Origin: DASVTU01 sp036387415 | GTDB lineage: Bacteria; Acidobacteriota; Blastocatellia; Pyrinomonadales; Pyrinomonadaceae | Length of the DNA: 64,000 nucleotides | NCBI GenBank assembly: GCA_036387415.1 | Contig: DASVTU010000032.1 | Span: 1 to 64,000, forward strand | Reading direction: 5' to 3' | Shown here: in pieces, positions 1-9,561 of the stretch | How the letters are laid out: every line of letters begins with the position of its first letter | Numbering within the stretch: position 1 is the stretch's first letter | Position numbers and translations under genes: made by a program | The notes under the pieces: model-generated | Told to the model about the DNA's origin: nothing | The model's database searches: none | Seen by the model: only the letters and a program-made list of their open reading frames with translations

Positions 1-3000
1 CCCGCCACGCTCGTCTATCCCGCGACGATTTCCGACTGGACACACATCACGGTCGTCTATCAAAACCGTCAGCCGACGCTTTACGTCAACGGTACATACA
101 TCAAATCCGGCGTCGTCAGTCAGAAGAGTTTCGTGCACGCCCAGCCGGGCGACATCGGCGGCATGCACTATGGCTTCTTCGACGGGCAGATGGATAACGT
201 GCGGGTCTACAACCGCGCCATGACGGCACCTGAAGTACAGTCGTTGGCGCAGTCGAATACCTACAACGCTCCGCCGTCCGTCACGCTAACGAGTCCCGCC
301 GACGGAGCGACGCAGACGGCTCCGGTCAACATCAGTCTCGGCGCCAACGCCGTCGATGACGGCACCATCCGCAAGGTCGAATTCTTTGCGGGCACGACCC
401 TCATCGCCACCAAGACCGAAGCTCCTTTCATCGCGACGTGGGTCAACGCCGCATCGGGCACCTATTCCATCACCGCGAAAGCGACGGACGACCAGGGCAT
501 TTCGGCCACGTCGGCTCCCGCGTCGATTACCGTCAATCCGGCGATTGGTTCGACCGTTCCGCCCGTCGGCAGCCGTCTCATCACGGCTGACATCGTGGCG
601 CTCGATCAGGTCTTCTTCTACAACCGACTCGGCGCGTTCAACCCGTCGGGCATGATTTACGCGTTGCGTCGCGACGTGGTGCCGATTGACCCGAACAAGG
701 GTCTGACGCCGGGCAACGTCCAGCTTCGCGCTGACAAGCGTCCGCGTCCCATCGTGCTCCGCATGAACGTCGGCGACCGCTTGCAGGTCAAGTTCCAGAA
801 CCTGCTTGCGCCGTCTCCGGCGGACGACAACCAACCGCACACGCGCACCGCAGCCGTCCACGTCATCGGTATGCAACTCGTCAACGGCATCCTCGACGAC
901 GGCTCGAACGTCGGCAGAAACCAGAGCAGTCTGATTCAACCCGGCGACACCGCCACCTACACGCTCTATGCCGAACGCGAAGGCAACCACTTGCTCTACA
1001 GTTCGGCGGCCACGACGGGCGGCGAAGGCGACGGCGGCTCGCTCGCAATGGGTCTCTTCGGCTCGGTCAACGTCGAGGCGAAGGGCGCGGAGTGGTATCG
1101 CTCGCAGATGACGGCGAAAGAGTTGGCCTATGCCACCACGGGCAGAACTGCTGGCAACCAGCCGATTATCAACTACGATGCCGTCTATCCGTCGGGTCAT
1201 CCGCGCGCGGGTCAACCCGTGGTGAAAATACTCAACGGCAATCTCGAAATTATGCATTCGGATTTGAATGCCATCATCACTGGCCCCAACAAGGGCTGCT
1301 TCACCCCGACGGGCGCGTGTCCCGCTCCGGGCACGAATGCGGCGGACGGCACTTATCGTCCGAACCCGACCGAACCGAACCGCAATCAGCCGTTCCGCGA
1401 GTTCACGGTCGTCTATCACGACGAAATCAAGGCCGTGCAAGCCTTCCCGCAGTTTGAAGACCCCGTACTCGGACACACGCTCCATAGCGTCCGCGACGGC
1501 TTCGCCATCAACTACGGCACGGGCGGCATTGGTTCCGAGATTATCGCCAACCGTCTCGGCGTCGGCCCGATGGCGAACTGCACCGAGTGTAAGTATGAAG
1601 ACTTCTTCCTCTCAGCGTGGACGGTCGGCGACCCGGCGCAGATTGTTGACGTTCCGGCCAACACGCAGAACGCCGACGGCACCATCAAACTCGGCGCGAA
1701 AGCAACCAAGGTGCTCTACCCGGATGACCCCTCGAACGTGCACCACAGCTACTTGAACGATCACGTCAAGATGCGCGTCGTCCATGCCGGGCCGAAGGAA
1801 CACCACGTGCACCACTTGCACGCGCACCAGTGGCTCCGCACGCCCGACAGCGATAATTCGTCTTATCTCGATAGTCAGGCGCTTGGGCCAGGCTATTCAT
1901 TCACCACCGAAATCACGCACGGCGGTTCCGGCAATCGCAACAAGACCGTCGGCGATTCAATCTTCCACTGCCACTTCTATCCGCACTTCGCGCAGGGCAT
2001 GTGGGAACTCTGGCGCACGCACGACGTGTTTGAAGAGGGAACCAAGATTGCCGCCGATGGCCGTCCAGAAGCGGGCGCACGCGCCTTGCCCGACGGCGAA
2101 ATCGAACGCGGCACGCCGATTCCGGCTATCGTCCCCGTCCCGACCATCGCGATGGCTCCGATGCCGACGGCGACGTTCAAGGGCTATCCCTTCTTCGTTC
2201 CGGGCGTGGCCGGACACCGTCCGCCGCACCCGCCGCTCGATACCGTCCACGATGGCGGTCTCGCGCGCCACGTCATCACGGGCGGCAGAGTCACGCACCA
2301 CAAGGAACACTTGGACAAGTTCAGTTTCGAGAAGGCTCGTCTGGACTTCGACAAGACGATTGAAGTGGCGTTTGCCAAACCGGTTGACGAAAAGGGAACG
2401 GCTGACGAACTCGCGGCGATGGATTTCCACGGCCAGCGCACGCACGCCAGCTACACGCCGAGCGGCGCGACGGCGAATTTCATCACCAATGGTCTGCCGC
2501 GCAAGACCGCCGCTAATCCGCGCGGTTCGCAGCCCGGCGCGCCTCTGGCCGACCCTTGCATCGGTGATGCGGGCGAACCCATCGGCTCGCTGCGTACATA
2601 CAAGGCGGCCAACATTCAACTCGACATCAAGCTCAACAAAGCTGGTTGGCACTTCAAACAGTCGCGCATCGGCGTGCTGTGGGAAGACGTGAAGCCGACG
2701 CTCGACGGCACACGTCCGCCGGAGCCGTTCTTCTTCCGCGCCAACACCAACGACTGTATCGAGTTTCATCATACGAACCTCGTTCCGCACATCTACGTGC
2801 AGGACGACTTCCAGGTGCGTACGCCGACCGACATCATGGGTCAGCACATTCACCTTGTGAAGTTTGACGTGCTCGCATCAGACGGCGCGGGCAACGGCTT
2901 CAACTACGAAGACGGAACCTTCGCTCCGGGCGAAGTGCAGGAACGCATCCACGCCATTCGCGCCGCCAACGGCTGCGTCAACGGCGATGCGCGCGACGGT

Positions 3001-5454
3001 TCCTTCACCTGTCCGACATTGAAACAACACCCCTCGCTCGGCCTTGCGGGCAAGGACGAAGACGGCAACGGCATCGACGACTGGCTTGGCGCGCAAACCA
3101 CCATCCAGCGTTGGTTCGCCGACGACGTGCTGAACAACGCGGGCAAAGACCGCACGCTCCGCACCGTCTTCACACACGACCACTTCGGCCCCTCGACGCA
3201 CCAGCAGGCGGGTTTCTATGCTGGCCTGGTGGTCGAACCCAGAGGCTCGACGTGGAAGCACAACGAGACGGGCGTACCCTTCGGCACACGCGCCGACGGC
3301 GGCCCGACCAGTTGGCAGGCCATCATCACGACCAATCCGACCTCGGAGAGCTACCGCGAGTTCCTTCTGGAATTCGCCGACTTCCAACTCGCCTACAGGG
3401 CTGACGGCACGCCCGTCAATCCTCCGGCCAAGAAGGAAATCGGGTTGCCATACCTGTTGGAGACGGCTCCGCAATGTCCGGGCGGCGCACCGCGCCCATG
3501 TCCTGAAGCGGTTTCCGCCGACGACCCCGGCACGATGTCGGTCAACTATCGCAACGAACCTCTCGCGCTGCGCGTGTTGGACAATACAGACCCCAACAAT
3601 CTCAAGCAGGCCGAAGGCGAAGCGGGTGATTTAGCGCACGCCTACAGGTCTCTGACGACGCGCAAGAATGCACCGTTCAACTCGACTGCGCCGTTCTATA
3701 ACACGCAGCCCTTGACCAAAGACGTGCGACCGGGCGACCCCTTCACGCCGCTCCTGCGAGCCTACGAAGATGACAATGTGCAGATTCGTATTCTCGTCGG
3801 CGGTTTCGAGGAAGGTCACAACTTTGGCGTCCACGGCATCAAGTGGAAATTCGAGCCTGACGACCCGAACAGCGGTTGGCGCAACAACCAGATGATGGGC
3901 ATCTCGGAACACTACGAGTTCGTTGTGCCGAAGCTGCCGAGGAAGCAGGACTTGACGGACGGCGCGGTCGATTATCTCTACCAGCCCGGCGCCGCGACCG
4001 ACGACCAGTGGAACGGCCTGTGGGGTCTCATGCGAGCCTACAAGTTCAACAAGACAGACCTCATCGAGTTGCCCAACAACACGACGAAGGGCAAGGCCAT
4101 CTCCAACCAGTCGGACTTCAAGGGTGTCTGTCCGAGAACTGCGCCCGAACGCTTCTTCGACGTGACGGCCATCAGCGCACAGGACGGTCTGCCGGAAGGC
4201 ACGCTCGTCTACAACGCGCGCACCAATCAGGGCGGCAGGTTGCACGACCCGACGGCGATTATCTACGTCCGTTCGAGTGATTTGGACGCCTACGGCAAAT
4301 ACGTCGGTTCGACCGTCGAACCGCTCATCCTGCGCGCCAACGCTGGCGATTGCATCAACGTCACGCTCAAGAACCGCCTGCCCGGTCTGGTTCCTGACCT
4401 CGACGGCTTCAACACGTTGCCGATGATTGTCGAGAAGTTCAACGCCAATCAGGTCGCTCCTTCCAACCAGGTCGGATTGCACCCGCAGGCGGTCTTCTTC
4501 GACGTGTCGAGAAGCAACGGCATGAACGTGGGCATCAATCCCGTCCAGACCATCAAGCCCGGCGAAACGACCACCTACCAGTGGTACGCGGGCGAGATGA
4601 TTATCGAGATTGACCCCGCCACCGGCTTACCGCGTGGAAGGGCTGTGCCCATCGAGTTTGGCGCGACCAACCTGGTCTCGTCTGACCCCATCAAGCACTC
4701 GAACAAGGGAGCCATCGGTGCTCTCATCATCGAACCGCAGGGAGCGACATGGATTGAAGACACCAACGCACGCGCGCAGGCCACCGTCACCAAAACCGAC
4801 GGTACTACGTTCCGTGAGTTTGTGTTGCTCTTCCAGAACGACGTAAACCTTCGCTTCGGCGAGCGCTTCAACAAGCTCGGACAGCCTGCGGCGGTTCCCA
4901 ATACCGCCGAGGCCGAAGACCCTGAAGATTCGGGACAAAAGGCGTTCAACTACCGCACAGAGCCGCTCTGGAAGCGCATGGGCTTCGAGCCTAACGCTCA
5001 CCTGGAGGACACGCGGGAAGTGGACTTCACCAATGCCCTGTCGAACAAGCAAGTCTCCGGCTTCAGCAACGATGTCTACGCTGATAAGCTTGGCAGCACG
5101 ACGACGAAGACCAACAACGATCCGAAAACGCCTGTCTTCACCGCGACGGCTGGCACTCCCGTACGGTTCCGCGTCCTGATGCCCGCCGGCCACGCACGTA
5201 ACAACGTGTTCCAACTGCACGGCCACATCTGGGAAGAGGAGCCATACACTGAAAACTCTTCCAAACTGGGTTCCAACCCGCTTTCGGAATGGAAGGGTTC
5301 GCAGTTCGGCATCGGGCCTTCGAGCCACTTCGACATGCTGCTTAAAAACGGCGCGGGCGGAATGTTCAAAGTGACGGGAGACTATCTCTTCCGCACCATG
5401 CAATCGTTCCAGTTCGACGGCGGACTATGGGGCATCTTCCGCGTCACACAATAA
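1..5454 (+). CDS. Giant LamG / Ig-like / multicopper oxidase, MofA-like (5'-partial)
   Basis: The frame is open from base 1, so the start lies upstream of the window. The first ~80 codons are the end of a LamG (concanavalin-A-like) domain: WTHITVVYQNRQPTLYVNG is its typical strand pair. A bacterial Ig-like domain follows (about nt 271-535). The rest, about 1630 residues, is a very long multicopper oxidase. Copper-type motifs are HHVHHLHAHQW (~nt 1802), FHCHFYPHFAQGMW (~nt 1965), HDHFGPSTHQ (~nt 3177) and FQLHGHIW (~nt 5211). Length and motif layout recall the manganese-oxidase candidates MofA/MnxG, so oxidation of Mn(II) or another metal or phenol at the cell surface is possible but inferred. 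Three module ends look parallel (near nt 1965, 3970 and 5380), yet only the first keeps HCHxxxH. A strong terminator follows directly. The multicopper oxidase fold is secure; the substrate is not. Confidence 0.85.
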   Translation, partial: PATLVYPATISDWTHITVVYQNRQPTLYVNGTYIKSGVVSQKSFVHAQPGDIGGMHYGFFDGQMDNVRVYNRAMTAPEVQSLAQSNTYNAPPSVTLTSPADGATQTAPVNISLGANAVDDGTIRKVEFFAGTTLIATKTEAPFIATWVNAASGTYSITAKATDDQGISATSAPASITVNPAIGSTVPPVGSRLITADIVALDQVFFYNRLGAFNPSGMIYALRRDVVPIDPNKGLTPGNVQLRADKRPRPIVLRMNVGDRLQVKFQNLLAPSPADDNQPHTRTAAVHVIGMQLVNGILDDGSNVGRNQSSLIQPGDTATYTLYAEREGNHLLYSSAATTGGEGDGGSLAMGLFGSVNVEAKGAEWYRSQMTAKELAYATTGRTAGNQPIINYDAVYPSGHPRAGQPVVKILNGNLEIMHSDLNAIITGPNKGCFTPTGACPAPGTNAADGTYRPNPTEPNRNQPFREFTVVYHDEIKAVQAFPQFEDPVLGHTLHSVRDGFAINYGTGGIGSEIIANRLGVGPMANCTECKYEDFFLSAWTVGDPAQIVDVPANTQNADGTIKLGAKATKVLYPDDPSNVHHSYLNDHVKMRVVHAGPKEHHVHHLHAHQWLRTPDSDNSSYLDSQALGPGYSFTTEITHGGSGNRNKTVGDSIFHCHFYPHFAQGMWELWRTHDVFEEGTKIAADGRPEAGARALPDGEIERGTPIPAIVPVPTIAMAPMPTATFKGYPFFVPGVAGHRPPHPPLDTVHDGGLARHVITGGRVTHHKEHLDKFSFEKARLDFDKTIEVAFAKPVDEKGTADELAAMDFHGQRTHASYTPSGATANFITNGLPRKTAANPRGSQPGAPLADPCIGDAGEPIGSLRTYKAANIQLDIKLNKAGWHFKQSRIGVLWEDVKPTLDGTRPPEPFFFRANTNDCIEFHHTNLVPHIYVQDDFQVRTPTDIMGQHIHLVKFDVLASDGAGNGFNYEDGTFAPGEVQERIHAIRAANGCVNGDARDGSFTCPTLKQHPSLGLAGKDEDGNGIDDWLGAQTTIQRWFADDVLNNAGKDRTLRTVFTHDHFGPSTHQQAGFYAGLVVEPRGSTWKHNETGVPFGTRADGGPTSWQAIITTNPTSESYREFLLEFADFQLAYRADGTPVNPPAKKEIGLPYLLETAPQCPGGAPRPCPEAVSADDPGTMSVNYRNEPLALRVLDNTDPNNLKQAEGEAGDLAHAYRSLTTRKNAPFNSTAPFYNTQPLTKDVRPGDPFTPLLRAYEDDNVQIRILVGGFEEGHNFGVHGIKWKFEPDDPNSGWRNNQMMGISEHYEFVVPKLPRKQDLTDGAVDYLYQPGAATDDQWNGLWGLMRAYKFNKTDLIELPNNTTKGKAISNQSDFKGVCPRTAPERFFDVTAISAQDGLPEGTLVYNARTNQGGRLHDPTAIIYVRSSDLDAYGKYVGSTVEPLILRANAGDCINVTLKNRLPGLVPDLDGFNTLPMIVEKFNANQVAPSNQVGLHPQAVFFDVSRSNGMNVGINPVQTIKPGETTTYQWYAGEMIIEIDPATGLPRGRAVPIEFGATNLVSSDPIKHSNKGAIGALIIEPQGATWIEDTNARAQATVTKTDGTTFREFVLLFQNDVNLRFGERFNKLGQPAAVPNTAEAEDPEDSGQKAFNYRTEPLWKRMGFEPNAHLEDTREVDFTNALSNKQVSGFSNDVYADKLGSTTTKTNNDPKTPVFTATAGTPVRFRVLMPAGHARNNVFQLHGHIWEEEPYTENSSKLGSNPLSEWKGSQFGIGPSSHFDMLLKNGAGGMFKVTGDYLFRTMQSFQFDGGLWGIFRVTQ

Positions 5455-5496
5455 CCTTGACGCTCGCTCCTAACCGGAGCAGCATCAAACACCAAA

Positions 5497-5535
5497 CCAA
5501 AGGGCAGGGGAGAGCGATTCTCCCCTGCCCTTTGG
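5497..5535 (+). terminator. Rho-independent-type terminator hairpin after the multicopper oxidase gene
   Basis: A perfect 17-bp stem (5497-5513 with 5519-5535) and a 5-nt loop lie 42 bases after the stop codon. The T-run after the stem is poor, so termination is likely but its mechanism is not certain. Confidence 0.65.
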
Positions 5536-5865
5536 CATGCAGCGCGTCCGACGAAAACGGAAGCACTACGCGACGCAACGACAACCGCATGCCGCTCGTC
5601 GTGCGGCGCGAAAAATCATCTTGACACCGCCTGTCGCGCGGGCATAAAGTCGCGTCGGTTTTCGACGTTTCGGCTGTCTCCAAACGTTCTGCCCGAAAGA
5701 GGCGTCCGCCCGCGCCGAAATCTTCACACATGCGCTCGCCGTTTCGATTCCGAGTTCGATTGTTCTTCGTCAGGATTTTGCACAAGCCAATCCGTCAACA
5801 GGTTTCCGTCATTATTCCCGTGGGATTTTAAGCAGCGCGATTCTCTTGCAGGAGGAGAAAGAAGT
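5536..5865 (+). other. Upstream region of the GMC oxidoreductase gene
   Basis: No convincing gene on either strand; the short open frames here have no good start context or recognisable product. It holds a possible promoter at 5621-5648 and a strong Shine-Dalgarno sequence (AGGAGGAG, ~5851) ahead of the ATG at 5866. Confidence 0.5.
5621..5648 (+). promoter_or_regulatory. Possible sigma-70-type promoter for the GMC gene
   Basis: TTGACA (5621-5626, perfect -35) is followed after 16 bases by CATAAA (5643-5648, 4 of 6 matches). It lies about 215 bases before the GMC start, so the leader would be long. Consensus match only. Confidence 0.35.
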
Positions 5866-7485
5866 ATGGCTGGCACGATTATCGAAGGGCGCACTCTTCA
5901 GGAGAACCCGTCGCCGCTGACGCCTGATTTTTGCATCGTCGGTTCGGGCGCGGGCGGCGGCGTCTGTGCGCTCAAACTCGCCGAAGCGGGCTTCGATGTC
6001 CTCGTCCTCGAAGAGGGGCCGAACATCCCGAAGGGACAGGGACACGGCGGCGAAAGCCACAAGCGACCGACCTTCACCGAGCGCGAACTCGACATGTACA
6101 AGACGCTCTATCAGGAAGGCGGCGGGCGTCTGACGAGCGACAACGCCATCAAGGTGATGCAGGGGCGTTGTCTCGGCGGCGGAACGACCGTCAACTGGTC
6201 TGCCTGTCTGCCGCCGCCCGTCTTCACCTTGAATCACTGGCGCAACAACTTCGGCACGCATTTCACGCGCGACAACCTAGAGCCGTACATGGTCGAGGTG
6301 GTCAACTTTCTCGGCATCAACCGCAACGACCGCTACAACACGTCGGCGCAGGCGCTCATACGCGGTTGCACCGCGCTCGGTTATCGTTGGAGCAATCTGC
6401 CGAACAACACGCGCGAGTGCCGCGAGTGCGGAAGCTGCGGCGTCGGTTGCCCCTACGACCGCAAGCAGAGCGGCATCGTCACATGGCTCCCCGCCGCGCT
6501 CCGCGAGGGAGCTAACATCTATACCGACACGAAAGTCGATAAACTCGTCATGAGCGGCGGTCGCATCACGGAAGTTCACGCCGTCTTCCTCGACAAGACG
6601 ACGCAGCCGACGGGCAAGAAGTTGGTCGTGCGTCCCAAACTCGGCGTCTTGCTCGCGGCGGGCGCTATCGGCACGCCCGCGATTCTCCTGCGCTCCCGTA
6701 TCAATCCGAATAACATGGTCGGCAAGTTCACGCATATCCATCCCGTCACCATCTGCATCGGTCGTTATCGTGACAGGACATATCCGGCCTATGGCGTGCC
6801 AGACAACATGATGAGCGACCAATTCGCCGCCGGAGAGACGGGTTATCTCATCGAAACAGGCTCGTTTTTTCCTGTCCTGAGCGCCGCCGCTTCGCTCGAC
6901 TACGGCACACGCCTGCGCGAAGTGATGCGTGATTATTACCCTTTTGGCGCGATTATGTACGCGCACCATTGCACCGGCTTCGACCCCGACGAGCCGTACG
7001 GCACACTCAAACTCGACAAGTACAACGACCCCGACCTCGACTACAAACTCGCCGACGAGAACAAGAATGCGATGCGTCAGAGCCTCAAGGAGATGACACG
7101 CATCCATCTCGCCGCCGGAGCCGAGTCGGTCTATCATCTCACCAACCCGTCAATCGTCATCAAGTCTGTCAGCGAACTCGACCAACTCGACAACGTCTCC
7201 TACGAGCCGCAACGCGCGACGATTTTCACCGTTCATGTCATGGGCGGTTGTCGGATGAATGCCGCTGCGAATCGCGGTGTGGTCGATGTCGATTTTAGTC
7301 TGCGCGGTGCGTCGAACGCGTGGGTGGTCGATGCTTCCGTCTTCCCGACCGGACTCGGCGCGAATCCGCAGGTCACAATCTACTCGCTCGCGTTGCGCGC
7401 GGCGCGACACATCTGCGAAAAACACTCGAAGCCGTTCGTCTTGAAACATCAGCAGGGAGGTACATGGCCGTGGCCGGAATACTAA
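5866..7485 (+). CDS. GMC-family FAD oxidoreductase with ferredoxin-like Cys motif
   Basis: A 539-residue flavoprotein of the glucose-methanol-choline family. The dinucleotide-binding motif IVGSGAGGGVCALKLAEAG lies near residue 25, GRCLGGGTTVNW near 105, HVMGGCRMN near 455 (catalytic His region) and the closing GANPQVTIYSLALRAA near 505. Near residue 185 is CRECGSCGVGCP, a CxxCxxCxxxCP arrangement. Some dehydrogenases of this family (FAD-glucose and fructose dehydrogenase) carry a 3Fe-4S cluster in this subunit, so an Fe-S relay is plausible here. No signal peptide is seen. The ATG at 5866 has a strong Shine-Dalgarno sequence. The end overlaps the next gene, which encodes the expected small subunit. 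The likely role is oxidation of an alcohol or sugar; the substrate is unknown. Confidence 0.88.
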   Translation: MAGTIIEGRTLQENPSPLTPDFCIVGSGAGGGVCALKLAEAGFDVLVLEEGPNIPKGQGHGGESHKRPTFTERELDMYKTLYQEGGGRLTSDNAIKVMQGRCLGGGTTVNWSACLPPPVFTLNHWRNNFGTHFTRDNLEPYMVEVVNFLGINRNDRYNTSAQALIRGCTALGYRWSNLPNNTRECRECGSCGVGCPYDRKQSGIVTWLPAALREGANIYTDTKVDKLVMSGGRITEVHAVFLDKTTQPTGKKLVVRPKLGVLLAAGAIGTPAILLRSRINPNNMVGKFTHIHPVTICIGRYRDRTYPAYGVPDNMMSDQFAAGETGYLIETGSFFPVLSAAASLDYGTRLREVMRDYYPFGAIMYAHHCTGFDPDEPYGTLKLDKYNDPDLDYKLADENKNAMRQSLKEMTRIHLAAGAESVYHLTNPSIVIKSVSELDQLDNVSYEPQRATIFTVHVMGGCRMNAAANRGVVDVDFSLRGASNAWVVDASVFPTGLGANPQVTIYSLALRAARHICEKHSKPFVLKHQQGGTWPWPEY

Positions 7486-7994
7486 CTACGGTGCTTAACT
7501 TGTTCGCGCATCCCAAACGAGTTATCCAGATTGACGAGAGCAAGTTGAAGTATCTCGATGCAAAGACCGCGCACATCCTCTTTGCCCTCGGCGAAGCCGT
7601 GATTGGCGAAGATTTCCGAGACAGAGTGCCGGAATTCATCCCCAACACCGACGACATTCTCGCCTACCAGCGACGCGAACAACGCGAAACCCTCAAGCAA
7701 GGTCTGCTCCTGTTAGAGAATCCGATAGCCAATAAAATCTTCGGCGCGAGCCTGCGCGGTTTCTCCCATCATTCGCTCAAGGAACGACAGGAGGTGCTCA
7801 AATATCTCAAGGAGAGCAAGCAAGACATGCTCCGCAATCTCTATGGAGCCAGCATCAACATCGCCGCCTCCGCCTACTACGCCAGCGAAGCCACATGGAA
7901 AGACATTCTCTACGACGGCGTGAGCGTTGACCATCCAGAACTACTCAAGCAACCACTCTGGCGACCCGGCGACCCACGACCCGTCGAGAAATAG
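7464..7994 (+). CDS. Small subunit of GMC dehydrogenase (gluconate 2-dehydrogenase subunit 3-like)
   Basis: The start is the ATG at 7464, behind GGGAGG and inside the end of the GMC gene (22-base overlap), which implies translational coupling. The frame is open further upstream, but that part only overlaps the GMC gene. The product is 176 residues, mostly helical and soluble, with LFALGEAVIGEDFRD and LKQGLLLLENP as conserved-looking blocks. Size, position and helical character fit the small subunit (Gluconate_2-dh3 type) that accompanies membrane-associated GMC dehydrogenases such as FAD-glucose dehydrogenase gamma. Unlike many of these it has no visible Tat signal. A third, cytochrome c subunit is not present next to it. 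The family call rests on context plus weak sequence resemblance. Confidence 0.65.
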   Translation: MAVAGILTTVLNLFAHPKRVIQIDESKLKYLDAKTAHILFALGEAVIGEDFRDRVPEFIPNTDDILAYQRREQRETLKQGLLLLENPIANKIFGASLRGFSHHSLKERQEVLKYLKESKQDMLRNLYGASINIAASAYYASEATWKDILYDGVSVDHPELLKQPLWRPGDPRPVEK

Positions 7995-8017
7995 AACATC
8001 CCTCCAACACTCATTCG

Positions 8018-9496
8018 CTAACGACGCTTCGCAGACTTTTTCGCGGTCGCAGATTTTGTAGCGGTCACAGATTTTCTAACGGTCGCGTTTTTTTTGGCGG
8101 TCGCAGTTTTTTTGACTGTCGCGGCGCGTCGGAAGTTAATCTTGATGGTCTTGCGCGGCGGATGCGTATCGGGGTCGCTCTGTTCGGTGGTGAAAAACTC
8201 CGACTCCTTCCTGAGTTCGGCGACGAGCGTGCGGCGCGGCACTTCGGTCTTGGTTTCCTTGTGACCGTGCGGGCTATCTTCCATCGTCGAGATGAGCGTC
8301 AAGAGTCGTTGGGGTGTGGGTTTGTCGGAGCGATTTTCAAAGAGCGCCCAGAGCGAACGCGGCGTCGCGTTGAGGCTGCCGTGGTGGCCGACCTTGTAGA
8401 GGTTAACGCGGCTGAGCAAGCGGCGCGTCCGTGCGCTATCGGGCGCATCGAAAAGGGCGTATGACCAGTTTTCGATTTGCGCGTCGCCCGGAAAGAGAAA
8501 CTTCTTGCCGCGAACTTTGAATAAGAGAATCAGGCTGGTGTTGTTCAACTGGCTATCGAGTTCGCGCACGATGCCCAACAACTGATTAGCGCGGACGGTT
8601 TGCATGTGACGTATAAACCAACGCGTGTGGGGCGGCGGGTTCTCGGATTCAGGATGAATCGCGGCGAAGGGGAAAAGCTTTGAACGGCTGCCCGCCACGG
8701 CGCGTCCGGCAGACGCTTGCAGATGCCAGTACTCGTTTTCGTCGCGGCTGCGTTGTTGGCGAATCGCGTCAGTCTGTTCGAGCGTGGGCGGCCCAAGCAC
8801 CTGCGTCACGACGCCCGGAAGGATGTCTTCCAGACCCGATTGGCTGCCGTGGTAGACATAAAACGCACGCGCATCACGGCTCCCCGCACGCCCTTTACGC
8901 TGGCTCATGCGAATCAGATTTTCGATGGCCGAGCGGTTGGCGATTTTGTTGTCGTCGCCCAAAAATTCGATTTGTTTGACGACATCGAAACGGAGTTCGG
9001 GATTCGTCTTGTAGAAACTTTTCATTTGCGACGCTTCGCGCACAGCCGCGCCCGCGATGAAATGCATGTCGTTGAGCGCGGCGAGGAAACCTTTTTTGGA
9101 CGAGAGCGTGCGCATCGGTTGCGTCGCTTCCGGTTGCGCGAGCGGGTCTTCTGTCCAGGGTTGAATGACGACATCTGGTTCGAGGCGCGCAATGATGTCG
9201 CCCGGCGCTTCCTGTTCGTCGTCGCCCGTCGTAAACCCGCTGATGTGGTCGCGGTGGCGATGCGTGGCGACGACCGCATGGAGCTTGCCCTTGCATTCGC
9301 GTGCGATGTCGTTGGCGACATCGAGCATGAGTTGGTTGAGGCCGATGTTGAGTTTCTTTGGTTTGTAGGTGCTGCCGAAATCTATGAGGACGTGTCGGTC
9401 TTCCCGCTCGTAATGGAAGGAGAGGAGAAAGCAATCGCCGAAGCCGACTTGATATGCGCGAATCGTCAGTGCATGTGGTGATTTTGTTGACGACAT
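8018..9496 (-). CDS. Metallo-beta-lactamase-fold hydrolase with lysine-rich tail
   Basis: A 492-residue protein. VVATHRHRDHISG (residues ~76-88) gives the THxHxDH zinc signature of the metallo-beta-lactamase superfamily. FLFPGDAQIENW and YKVGHHGSLNATP further on resemble the ComEC/Rec2-like branch (GD and GHHGS motifs). No signal peptide or membrane segment is seen, so it is probably cytosolic. The last ~40 residues are low-complexity: short repeats of Ala/Thr/Ser/Val with KK pairs, as in nucleic-acid-binding tails. It lies 65 bases after the gluzincin gene on the same strand, so the two may be co-transcribed. The fold is secure; the substrate (nucleic acid, phosphodiester or lactone) is unknown. 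Its stop is 23 bases from the convergent small-subunit gene. Confidence 0.82.
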   Translation of the reverse strand: MSSTKSPHALTIRAYQVGFGDCFLLSFHYEREDRHVLIDFGSTYKPKKLNIGLNQLMLDVANDIARECKGKLHAVVATHRHRDHISGFTTGDDEQEAPGDIIARLEPDVVIQPWTEDPLAQPEATQPMRTLSSKKGFLAALNDMHFIAGAAVREASQMKSFYKTNPELRFDVVKQIEFLGDDNKIANRSAIENLIRMSQRKGRAGSRDARAFYVYHGSQSGLEDILPGVVTQVLGPPTLEQTDAIRQQRSRDENEYWHLQASAGRAVAGSRSKLFPFAAIHPESENPPPHTRWFIRHMQTVRANQLLGIVRELDSQLNNTSLILLFKVRGKKFLFPGDAQIENWSYALFDAPDSARTRRLLSRVNLYKVGHHGSLNATPRSLWALFENRSDKPTPQRLLTLISTMEDSPHGHKETKTEVPRRTLVAELRKESEFFTTEQSDPDTHPPRKTIKINFRRAATVKKTATAKKNATVRKSVTATKSATAKKSAKRR

Positions 9497-9561
9497 TGAT
9501 ACTCAAATCCCTGTTGACGTTGAACCAAACTGCCGACGCGTTTGCCGCGTCTTCGAGGCGT

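Noticed and set aside
286..1485. 399-codon open frame on the minus strand inside the multicopper oxidase gene
   Set aside because: Opposite-strand shadow of a high-GC gene; composition Arg/Val-rich, no domain, while the plus-strand frame shows clear LamG and copper motifs.
5444..5785. 113-codon minus-strand frame in the gap before the GMC gene
   Set aside because: No good Shine-Dalgarno sequence, spans the terminator hairpin, Arg/Thr-rich with no recognisable product.
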